Shown: piece by piece, positions 6,359 to 12,524 of the stretch
Layout of the letters: every line of letters starts with the position of its first letter
How positions within the stretch are numbered: the stretch's first letter is position 1
From: JAUSKF01 sp964545345
Lineage (GTDB): Bacteria; Patescibacteriota; Minisyncoccia; UBA6257; WO2-44-18
DNA length: 40,693 nucleotides
Direction: 5' to 3'
Assembly (NCBI GenBank): GCA_964545345.1
Contig: CAZJFE010000005.1
Location: 1 to 40,693, forward strand
Made by a program: the position numbers and the translations under genes
The notes under the pieces: generated by a model
The model's database searches: none
The model's input: the letters and a program-made list of their open reading frames with translations, nothing else
Told to the model about the DNA's origin: nothing

Positions 6359-6388
6359 ATTTTAGCACAAAATAGGCCTATTTGTCAA
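6359..6388 (-). promoter_or_regulatory. Promoter for the 5974/5393 operon
   Basis: Minus strand TTGACA (6388-6383), 18 nt spacer, TAAAAT (6364-6359). The repeat unit begins about 10 nt upstream of the -35. Confidence 0.65.
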
Positions 6389-6396
6389 GGGCTCAC

Positions 6397-6568
6397 TCGG
6401 GCTTCGGCAACCTCCTACAACAACCGGGTGTTCGTTTGCTCCGACGGCAAACGGCACCACTAGGCGCTCGCCGGTTTTCCGTTCGAGAATAACGAACGAT
6501 TCCAAGCAAAACCGGCTCCGCGACTTTGCTCACGGAGTTTGCCGAAGCCCTCATTCGCTGTTGGGAAG
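6397..6568. repeat. Structured non-coding repeat, unit B2
   Basis: A perfect 12 bp outer stem pairs GGGCTTCGGCAA (6399-6410) with TTGCCGAAGCCC (6539-6550). Inside, GCCGGTTTT/AAAACCGGC (6470-6478/6508-6516) encloses CGTTCG/CGAACG with an AGAATAA loop, and CTCCG/CGGAG (6516-6520/6533-6537) forms another hairpin. The stretch 6516-6568 recurs at 37647-37699 with 52 of 53 bases identical. Open frames here are chance products of the inverted repeats. Confidence 0.75.
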
Positions 6569-6582
6569 AAGAAAGGTGAAGG

Positions 6583-6705
6583 CGTATTGCTTCAAGGAAC
6601 ATCCCGGAGGCGATTTGGTTCGTTCGTTGCTATCGAACGACAAATCGCCGAGGGCGAAGAAAATCCGTCAGTAGACGGATTATTCTGTTTCCGAGAAGTA
6701 ATACG
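6583..6705. repeat. Structured non-coding repeat, unit B1 (inverted copy of A)
   Basis: The core 6596-6693 is the reverse complement of the copy A core with about ten differences. Four base pairs change on both sides or restore pairing (CG to TA, GC to AT, AT to GC, GT to AT). The outer stem has an unrelated sequence yet still pairs: CGTATTGCTTCAAGG at 6583-6597 with CCGAGAAGTAATACG at 6691-6705. This shows that structure, not only sequence, is kept. Confidence 0.8.
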
Positions 6706-6733
6706 ACTGAACAGTTTGGCTGGGGACAAGAAA

Positions 6734-6764
6734 TCAAAAACCGCCCACGCGGGCGGCTTTTGAT
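6734..6764. terminator. Bidirectional terminator before 6773
   Basis: ATCAAAAACCGCCC and GGGCGGCTTTTGAT form a stem around ACGC. It terminates the minus-strand 6773-7315 gene, with a TTTTTGATTT tail. Confidence 0.85.
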
Positions 6765-6772
6765 CTTAGAGA

Positions 6773-7315
6773 TTAGAGGTCGGCGTCGGATCCTTCCGCT
6801 CCCTTATCTTGGACAGCGGCATGTTCTCCGCAAGCTTTTCGGTCGGCATAGTATTGCCTCCAAGCGGCTTTGCGAGCTTCTCTCCAACCCTTGACGATTT
6901 GCTTCTTAGCGAGATGATAGGCATCCCAAGCGGCTTTCAAAGCTTTCTGCCGTTCGGTCGGATCCTTCAATCCCCAGGCGGCTTTAATCGCGTCCCGGCG
7001 GGTCTGCAGAGCCTTAACCAATTCGGAGTGATACTTATCAGCGGCGGCAATAATAGAATTATCGCGCTTCTCTACCGCGGCTTGCATGCAAGCTCGCTCA
7101 GTGTCGGTCAATTCCCTACGCAACTTTTTGGTCTCCTTTCTTTCTTCCTTCTTTTCCTCCCGAGCTTCTTTTCGCTCTTCTTTCTTTTCTTCCTTCATTT
7201 CCTTCCGCTCCTCTTTTGTGACCGGAACGGGCGCGGCTGTTTCGGCAAAGGCCATAACTCCGCTCAAAGAAAAAATCACGTTAGAAACTAACAAAACTTT
7301 AGTTAATTTATTCAT
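6773..7315 (-). CDS. Exported Lys/Glu-rich coiled-coil protein
   Basis: A 180-residue protein with a signal peptide (about 1-24, ending AFAETA). A strongly repetitive Lys/Glu/Arg region follows (about 33-70, repeats of KEERKE and EEKK), then a helical domain with many Ala, Lys and Trp (AIKAAWGLKDPTERQKALKA, KAAWDAYHLAKKQIV) and two cysteines. It should be a long helix or coiled coil outside the membrane. Similar low-complexity exported proteins are common in Parcubacteria, but no function is known. The ATG is preceded by no SD site. Expansion or contraction of the KE repeats by slippage is possible. Confidence 0.6.
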   Translation of the reverse strand: MNKLTKVLLVSNVIFSLSGVMAFAETAAPVPVTKEERKEMKEEKKEERKEAREEKKEERKETKKLRRELTDTERACMQAAVEKRDNSIIAAADKYHSELVKALQTRRDAIKAAWGLKDPTERQKALKAAWDAYHLAKKQIVKGWREARKAAWRQYYADRKACGEHAAVQDKGAEGSDADL

Positions 7316-7410
7316 TGTTGTAAGATTAAGATATTGGTAATTAGTATTTTACCGACCTTTGTAGTATTAGACGGCCAAGCCACCTATTTATTACATTTTA
7401 CCAAATACGC

Positions 7411-7416
7411 TATAAT
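7411..7416 (+). promoter_or_regulatory. Start-proximal -10 box of the 7423-7818 gene
   Basis: Perfect TATAAT 6 nt before the ATG at 7423, so transcription would begin at or next to the start codon. No SD and no clear -35. Confidence 0.6.
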
Positions 7417-7422
7417 GAAACT

Positions 7423-7818
7423 ATGGACGACTTAGAAAAAACCAGTAAGGAAGACCCCGGGCATTATCATTACTACGGAGATGACATCCGCAAAATTTTT
7501 GTCGGTGTCGGAGTAGTAATGCTTCTGGCGCTCCCCTTTTTCAACAACATACTGCCCGTGCCGGCTTTTATCTCCATCATCTCGATCCTGGTTATATCGC
7601 TCGCCGCCGGATTAACCAATCCGAGAAAACAATGGACGGCAATCATCAATACCATCGCGTCGGTAATCGGTCTGGCGGTCTTTGAATATTACGCGGTTGA
7701 TGCCGCCACAAGATACAGCGAGAGTAGCGCCCTATTCTTCGTGAACCAGGTCATCGCGTTGGCTTTTTTCTTAGCTCTATACTTAAGCACCAAAACCTGG
7801 CGCGGTTGGAATAAGTAG
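7423..7818 (+). CDS. Four-helix membrane protein of unknown function
   Basis: A 131-residue protein. After a hydrophilic N terminus with GHYHYYGDD come about four membrane segments (roughly 25-43, 45-65, 75-92, 103-122). The short loop LTNPRKQW between helices two and three is basic and probably cytoplasmic. The family is not recognised. It is a lone gene with a consensus -10 box 6 nt upstream of the ATG and a strong shared terminator after the stop. Confidence 0.6.
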   Translation: MDDLEKTSKEDPGHYHYYGDDIRKIFVGVGVVMLLALPFFNNILPVPAFISIISILVISLAAGLTNPRKQWTAIINTIASVIGLAVFEYYAVDAATRYSESSALFFVNQVIALAFFLALYLSTKTWRGWNK

Positions 7819-7822
7819 CAAA

Positions 7823-7860
7823 TAAAAAAGATACCCGCCGACTGGCGGGTATCTTTTTTA
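7823..7860. terminator. Bidirectional terminator between convergent genes
   Basis: AAAAGATACCCGCC and GGCGGGTATCTTTT form a perfect stem around GACT, with T-runs on both strands. It serves the 7423-7818 gene and the surface-protein gene, whose stop lies at its edge. Confidence 0.95.
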
Positions 7861-9471
7861 GATCTTTACTTGGCTAATTTTACGATGCTGGTAGTAAGTG
7901 AATCCGGCTAATCCCAGAAGCACCATCCAGAGAAAGAATGGGTCTTTAACTAAAGGCCCGAGGACATTGAAGATGGAAGCCACGCCGGTAGAGCGCACGG
8001 AACGATCCGGCAATTGCACAAAGGTAATTTCGTTGGAAGTAACAGTTTGGCTATTAGTCTTGGAAACCACCCGGAAATAATACAACACTTCCATATCTAA
8101 TCCGGCCATCTCTACCCGGTGACTGCGGGATAATTCACCAGACTCATCGGTGGCATAAGCATAGCTAAAATTGCTCGTCTTTTGACCTTGAGAAACAGAA
8201 TCATAAATAACCCGATGGCGGGTGGGAATGTTGGTGTCCCAAGAAATCACAATCTCCCCTGCTTCATCGCTTTCCACTTTCAAATCGGAAATCACGATCT
8301 TGGCTTCAACCGGTCCCCCGTTTGACGGCGTTGGGGACGGAGTGGATACAAAGGTACTCTCTACATAAACTAAGAATTCAATCGGCGTAGAAACTTTGCC
8401 ATCACTGACGGTGACTTTGAATTTATTGAAACCAAGCTGGGCAGAGGTCGGGACCCACTGAATCATACCGGTCAAGGAATTGAGACTGGCGTTAGAAGGT
8501 TCGGTGACAAAAATAAAAGTTAGCGGGTCAGCGTCAGCATCAATGGCGTTCAAGTCATAGCTATAAAGTTGTCCAACGGTAGCCCGAATTGATGGATTGA
8601 AATTCACGAACACCGGAGCGTTGTTACTGGCGCCCGCGACGGTAGCTTCCTGAACAGTAATCGTGACATCGCGGTCGGTGTATTTCTCTCCGTCGGAAGC
8701 CCGAAAAGTTACAATATGAGTTCCGATATTGCTGATGGTTGGGGTCCAAGAGAATAGACGGCTGGAATTCTGGAAAGAAGCGCCATTTGGAGTATTAAAA
8801 ACGCTATAGGAAATCGGCTCATCCTCCGGATCGTGCGCGGAAACCGTAAATTGTAAAACCTGGCCAACCCGAACATCTTTATTCCCAATACCGCCGTCCC
8901 AGATTGGTTTTTCATTAGTGGACGAAGTAGTAGTCTGCGGAGCAACGTAAACAGTTACCGTGAAATAGGAATAGTTATGTCCATCGTAAACGGTGAACTG
9001 CGGAGAATAATAACCGGTTTGATAAGTAGTTGGAGTCCAATAAAAGGTCCGGCTGGAAGGATTAAAAGTGGCCCCATTGGGAACGGAATAGGAAGAATAG
9101 GTAAGCGGGTCGCTTTCCGGATCGGTCGCGATCAAAGAAAACTGTAAAACATCGCCAACTTTAATGCTGAAATAAGTCGGATTAGAAGAAGACCAGACCG
9201 GTGGCTGATTCGGAGCCGGGGATGGCGCGGGGGCCGGAGTCGGTGCCGGAGCGGGCGCGGGAGCCGGGGCTGGCACGGGGGCCGGTGCCGGAGCGGGCGC
9301 TGGAGCAGGAGCCGGGGCTGGTTCCTCATCGTCGTCATCATCGTCATCGCAATTATCAGAAAACCAGCAATAAATAATGACATGATGGAACGCTTTCGCC
9401 TCCCCAACTACAAATAGGAAGTTTCCGCTCACTAAAGCCACTAGAAATAAGCTCAAAATTAGCTTTTTCAT
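7858..9471 (-). CDS. Cell-surface protein with Ig-like repeats and C-terminal membrane anchor
   Basis: A 537-residue protein. In order: signal peptide (about 1-28); a run of seven Asp then Glu (43-51); a Pro-Ala linker (52-88); three putative Ig (He_PIG/cadherin-like) domains of about 90 residues, each with the pattern VGDVLQFSLIATDPESDPLTYS ... FYWTPT, VGQVLQFTVSAHDPEDEP and VGQLYSYDLNAIDADADP; a fibronectin-III-like domain (about 395-485, ISWDTNIPTRHRVIYD ... YYFRVVS); a membrane helix near the end and a basic tail. The DPE/DAD acidic motifs suggest calcium binding. Its likely role is adhesion or contact with a host or partner cell, by analogy only. The Pro-Ala linker is a tandem DNA repeat. 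Confidence 0.8.
   Translation of the reverse strand: MKKLILSLFLVALVSGNFLFVVGEAKAFHHVIIYCWFSDNCDDDDDDDEEPAPAPAPAPAPAPAPVPAPAPAPAPAPTPAPAPSPAPNQPPVWSSSNPTYFSIKVGDVLQFSLIATDPESDPLTYSSYSVPNGATFNPSSRTFYWTPTTYQTGYYSPQFTVYDGHNYSYFTVTVYVAPQTTTSSTNEKPIWDGGIGNKDVRVGQVLQFTVSAHDPEDEPISYSVFNTPNGASFQNSSRLFSWTPTISNIGTHIVTFRASDGEKYTDRDVTITVQEATVAGASNNAPVFVNFNPSIRATVGQLYSYDLNAIDADADPLTFIFVTEPSNASLNSLTGMIQWVPTSAQLGFNKFKVTVSDGKVSTPIEFLVYVESTFVSTPSPTPSNGGPVEAKIVISDLKVESDEAGEIVISWDTNIPTRHRVIYDSVSQGQKTSNFSYAYATDESGELSRSHRVEMAGLDMEVLYYFRVVSKTNSQTVTSNEITFVQLPDRSVRSTGVASIFNVLGPLVKDPFFLWMVLLGLAGFTYYQHRKISQVKI
9222..9320. repeat. GC-rich tandem repeat encoding the Pro-Ala linker
   Basis: Six-base units encode alternating Pro-Ala on the minus strand. 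A longer period is visible: a segment containing GGTGCCGGAGCGGGCGC occurs twice, about 45 bp apart. Such repeats can vary in length by slippage, which would change the spacing of the surface domains. Confidence 0.65.
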
Positions 9472-9480
9472 AACTGGGTT

Positions 9481-9509
9481 ATTTTACACCACTTCTCCCT
9501 TAAAGTCAA
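9481..9509 (-). promoter_or_regulatory. Promoter of the surface-protein gene
   Basis: Minus strand TTGACT (9509-9504), 17 nt spacer, TAAAAT (9486-9481), only 9 nt before the ATG. It combines a good -35 with a leaderless-like start. Confidence 0.65.
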
Positions 9510-9650
9510 TAGCTCCGGCCACACTACTTTCGGTGGACGGGTAGCCGGCCTCCTGCGGGCCGACTCCCTCTGTCTCACTCGGCCACTAAGAGACCAAGCT
9601 GGCCTCGCTCCGGCAACCCCCCGAAAATAGTATGTCCTCCGCCCTGGTCA
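9510..9650. repeat. Structured non-coding repeat, copy D
   Basis: No gene here. ACTACTTTCGG (9523-9533) pairs with CCGAAAATAGT (9621-9631) as outer stem with one G-U, enclosing GC-rich hairpins such as GGCC/GGGCC around 9548-9565. It shares the layout and position (directly behind a -35) of copies A, B and C. Sequence similarity is limited to short words such as CGGCAACC and a GCTGGC-TCGCT-like stretch. Membership in the same family is tentative. Confidence 0.5.
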
Positions 9651-9668
9651 GAAATAAAAATTTAGGAA

Positions 9669-9700
9669 TAAAAAAACCGGCTACTTTTGGCAGCCGGTCT
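9669..9700 (-). terminator. Terminator of the 9725-10246 gene
   Basis: ACCGGCT and AGCCGGT stem followed on the minus strand by six to eight T. It lies 25 nt after the stop codon. Confidence 0.85.
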
Positions 9701-9724
9701 GGATTGCGCTAGATGCGAATAAAC

Positions 9725-10246
9725 TTACTCGACAGCGAACACGAACCCGACAACACGACCACGCCTGCCATCGGGATTATCGTAGCAAGCGCTCAACCAG
9801 CGACCACTGCCATCCCGGCCCACATAGAGGAGGCCGGGATTGCCATCGGAATCCTTGATGGGTTCGTGCATTACGTCGAGCCACCAGAGATCCATTGCCT
9901 CGATTTCTTCGTCCGTGAACTTCTCACGGATCAGGCAGGCAACTTCGGCGTTGGGCTTGACGAGCTTGCGCTTGTCAGCTTCGAAGCGGATCTTCCTGAT
10001 GATCCGGTCGTTGTCGGAAAAAAGATCTCCCTTTAGGACAACGACTTCGACCCTCACACCATTGGTCGGCCGGAAATTTCGGGAATGAAGCACCTGTTTG
10101 GCATAGTCCCCGATGCGGAAGCCCTTGCTTTCCAGACGACTGATCCAGTTTTCACCGGTCGTGCCATCGCTGGTCACCGAAAAACGGATCATGTCGTCCT
10201 GTTCGGTCCACTGACAATCCGGCGATGACTGCTTTTTCCCGCTCAT
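9725..10246 (-). CDS. Unknown soluble protein, 173 aa
   Basis: A hydrophilic protein without membrane segments. It has a central basic region (IIRKIRFEADKRKLVKPNAE), an acidic one (EKFTDEEIEAMDLWWLDVMHE) and a Gly/Arg-rich C-terminal part (YVGRDGSGRWLSACYDNPDG). No family is recognised. The ATG at 10246 has AAGGAAAG 7 nt upstream. Promoter (10297-10325) and terminator make it a single-gene unit of the SD-bearing class. Confidence 0.55.
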   Translation of the reverse strand: MSGKKQSSPDCQWTEQDDMIRFSVTSDGTTGENWISRLESKGFRIGDYAKQVLHSRNFRPTNGVRVEVVVLKGDLFSDNDRIIRKIRFEADKRKLVKPNAEVACLIREKFTDEEIEAMDLWWLDVMHEPIKDSDGNPGLLYVGRDGSGRWLSACYDNPDGRRGRVVGFVFAVE

Positions 10247-10296
10247 AACACTTTCCTTAATTGATTGGGGCTATGAAGTTGTTCAAGGACAGGGAA

Positions 10297-10325
10297 ATTC
10301 TATCACGGTTGAGCATATCGGTCAA
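10297..10325 (-). promoter_or_regulatory. Promoter for the 9725-10246 gene
   Basis: Minus strand TTGACC (10325-10320), 17 nt spacer, TAGAAT (10302-10297), leader about 45 nt with SD. Confidence 0.6.
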
Positions 10326-10337
10326 ATCATTCTTTGC

Positions 10338-10378
10338 GCTTGATACTTGATACCTGACAATTGATACTTAATACTTTA
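10338..10378. repeat. Short-word repeat spacer
   Basis: Four degenerate copies of the word TTGATACTTGATAC (TGATACTTGATACC, TGACAATTGATACT, TAATACTT) lie between the two divergent genes, just before the GT2 start. It is non-coding and may include the -10 of that gene. Confidence 0.55.
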
Positions 10379-10383
10379 GTGGT

Positions 10384-11085
10384 ATGTCAAAAATCTGGGT
10401 TGTGACGCCCACCTACAACGAAAAAGAAAATCTGCCTATTTTGGCCGAGAGGATTTTCGCGTTGAAAATTCCCAATCTGCATTTAATGGTGGTAGATGAT
10501 AACTCTCCCGACGGCACTGGGAAAGTTGCTGATGAATTGCGTACCAAATACCCCGTCACCGTCATTCATCGCGAGAAAAAATCAGGATTAGGTAAAGCTT
10601 ACGTCCAAGGATTCCAATCATTGCCTTCGGAAGCGGAAATTGTGATCCAGATGGATGCTGACCTCTCGCATGATCCAGCCGTGATCCCGAAAATGCTGGA
10701 AAAAATCCACGATTGTGATTTGGTTTTAGGATCGCGCTATATCCCCGGAGGGAAAATAGAAAATTGGGATTTCGGCCGGCAATTGATCAGTAAATTTGGG
10801 AATCTGTACGCTCGGCTGGTTTTAGGGCTCCCCTACCGCGACTTAACCGGAGGATTTAAGTGTTGGCGAAAAGATTTTTTAAAAAAAATGAATTTAGAAA
10901 AATTAAGCTCGGTCGGTTATAACTTCCAAATAGAAACGACCTACTCGGCCCACAAACTTGGCGCGAAAATTTGCGAAGTGCCTATTACTTTTACCGAGCG
11001 TAAATCCGGCTCCTCAAAATTCAACCTAGGAATTATTCTGGAAAGCTTCTGGAGAGTATTGCTATTGCGCTTCCACAAGTTTTAA
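10384..11085 (+). CDS. Dolichol/polyprenol-phosphate mannosyltransferase-like GT2
   Basis: A 233-residue family 2 glycosyltransferase of the DPM1 type, which makes polyprenyl-phosphate-mannose (or a related lipid-linked sugar) from a nucleotide sugar at the inner face of the membrane. Nucleotide-binding VVDDNSPDGT (about 36-45), the metal-binding QMDADLSHDP (about 88-97) and the YRDLTGGFKCWRKDFL segment (about 155-170) are typical. It has no membrane helices, like soluble DPM1. Its product would be the donor for the GT-C enzymes nearby (12525-14177 and 1-535). Its 3' end overlaps the convergent DUF2079 gene by 24 bp. Confidence 0.9.
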   Translation: MSKIWVVTPTYNEKENLPILAERIFALKIPNLHLMVVDDNSPDGTGKVADELRTKYPVTVIHREKKSGLGKAYVQGFQSLPSEAEIVIQMDADLSHDPAVIPKMLEKIHDCDLVLGSRYIPGGKIENWDFGRQLISKFGNLYARLVLGLPYRDLTGGFKCWRKDFLKKMNLEKLSSVGYNFQIETTYSAHKLGAKICEVPITFTERKSGSSKFNLGIILESFWRVLLLRFHKF

Positions 11086-12492
11086 TCCTTGGCGAAAAAT
11101 AATCAGATACCGGCTATCGAAAAGCTGTGATTGGTAGATCCCGCTCTTCAGATAACTTTCTAAATATTGATCCATCTCTTCAGCGTTTTTAAAACCGAAG
11201 GTATCAGCCAAATCGGCGATTACCATATCCACCGCCATTTTTTCTACGCCTAAAGCGTAAGCGTGCTCGCGATGGGAAAGATGCGGCACCAAGTTAGTCG
11301 TAGCGGCCACGGAAATCCCCGGCGGCACCAACGCCACTAATTTATGATAGGCGTCCTCTTGAGCGCTGGTTTGAAAGTAATGCAAGGGAAAATTCTTGAA
11401 ATTAATCGGCGAGCGGGTCAAAAAACCCATGGCGGTCATCGCGATTAGAGTCCAAAATAGGTAACGCTCCCATCGCGGTTTCCAATCTAGGAAATTCCGC
11501 GCGCCAAAAATGGTTCCGATAAAAATAGCGGGAATCAAAATAGAATCATAGTGGTACAACCCACTGAATTGAAACGCATAATTCGTCAGCAGATTTTCCG
11601 GCAAACCCGGCAATAGTAAAATCAAAGTTCGCCAAGAAAGAATCGGCAAAAAAGCCACCGGTAAAAATAGAATCAGCAAATACAATATTTTTTCTCCGGT
11701 AAAAATCGTGCTCGCTACTAATCCGGGACTGACGACAGCGGTCCGGATGGCCTCGGTCGGCGTGGCTCCAAAATTAGCATAGCGATCAAAGCGCAGCACT
11801 CCTCCACCGAGAGCGGGCATGATCAACCGAACCGCTAACACAAGATAGATAACAGCCAATGAGGTCATTACCAGACCAAACTTTTTTGAATAATTAAAAC
11901 CGGTCTTAAACCCACGGAAAAATAAAAAATACAGACCAGCAAACGCCACCGCTAAAATGGCGTCTTCTTTAGTGCTGGCGGCTAGGGCAAAAAATAATCC
12001 GGCCCAACCCCAACGGCTCGTCTCCGCGAAATAGAAGGCGGCTAAAAATAACGGAATAAAAAAGATTATTTCGTGAAAATCATAAAAATTAGACCAGTGC
12101 AACGATGGGTACAGAAGATACGAAAAAACTAATAACAAAGACCAGGATCTTTTACCTATAACCCTTTGAGCTAGCAAATATAACGGCCAAGCGCCCAAAG
12201 CTAACGCTAAGGTTTGGACAATCAGGAGAAAGTAGGGCGTCGGGAAAACAGCGTAACCCGGGACCAAAGCGAACAGCCAAGGGCTCATATGTAGCCCAAG
12301 GTGGTTAGAGACCTGCTCCAGATTGTTAAACATCACCCGACCCTGCGTGGTATTCCACATAGTTTGGACGAAAGCCGCCAAATCCCAGGCCTGAGTCTCA
12401 AAATTGTAGTGCCGCAGCGAAGTCAGCGCGCCAAAAACCAGAAGATAGCCGAGAATCGCCGCCAGCAAAATTTGCTTTTCCGTTAACCTCAT
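11062..12492 (-). CDS. DUF2079 family multi-pass membrane protein
   Basis: A 476-residue protein with about ten membrane segments. The N-terminal pattern (LRHYNFETQAWDLAAFVQTMWNTTQG, then NHLGLHMSPWLFALVPGYAVF) and WSNFYDFHEIIFFIPL are hallmarks of DUF2079, a GT-C-like fold of unknown specificity. A soluble C-terminal part (about 370-476, VALVPPGISVAATTNLVPHLSHREHAYAL) is also typical. Surface-glycan transfer is inferred from the fold and neighbours. The minus-strand -10 GATAAT (12504-12499) lies 6 nt before the ATG and shares a palindrome with the divergent GT39 gene. Confidence 0.85.
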   Translation of the reverse strand: MRLTEKQILLAAILGYLLVFGALTSLRHYNFETQAWDLAAFVQTMWNTTQGRVMFNNLEQVSNHLGLHMSPWLFALVPGYAVFPTPYFLLIVQTLALALGAWPLYLLAQRVIGKRSWSLLLVFSYLLYPSLHWSNFYDFHEIIFFIPLFLAAFYFAETSRWGWAGLFFALAASTKEDAILAVAFAGLYFLFFRGFKTGFNYSKKFGLVMTSLAVIYLVLAVRLIMPALGGGVLRFDRYANFGATPTEAIRTAVVSPGLVASTIFTGEKILYLLILFLPVAFLPILSWRTLILLLPGLPENLLTNYAFQFSGLYHYDSILIPAIFIGTIFGARNFLDWKPRWERYLFWTLIAMTAMGFLTRSPINFKNFPLHYFQTSAQEDAYHKLVALVPPGISVAATTNLVPHLSHREHAYALGVEKMAVDMVIADLADTFGFKNAEEMDQYLESYLKSGIYQSQLFDSRYLIIFRQGLKLVEAQ

Positions 12493-12498
12493 ATTGGT

Positions 12499-12517
12499 AT
12501 TATCCTATAATAGGATA
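12499..12517. promoter_or_regulatory. Divergent promoter with palindrome
   Basis: The palindrome TATCCTAT-A-ATAGGATA (12501-12517) overlaps the plus-strand -10 TATAAT (12506-12511) and the minus-strand -10 GATAAT (12504-12499). The two start codons are only 32 bp apart. A regulator bound here would block both genes; alternatively the symmetry just reflects back-to-back -10 boxes. Confidence 0.5.
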
Positions 12518-12524
12518 TAAATCA

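Noticed and set aside
6393..6763. Open frames on both strands in the 6.4-6.7 kb region
   Set aside because: They lie in inverted repeats, lack start sites, and their products have no plausible composition; the region is better explained as structured repeat units B1 and B2.
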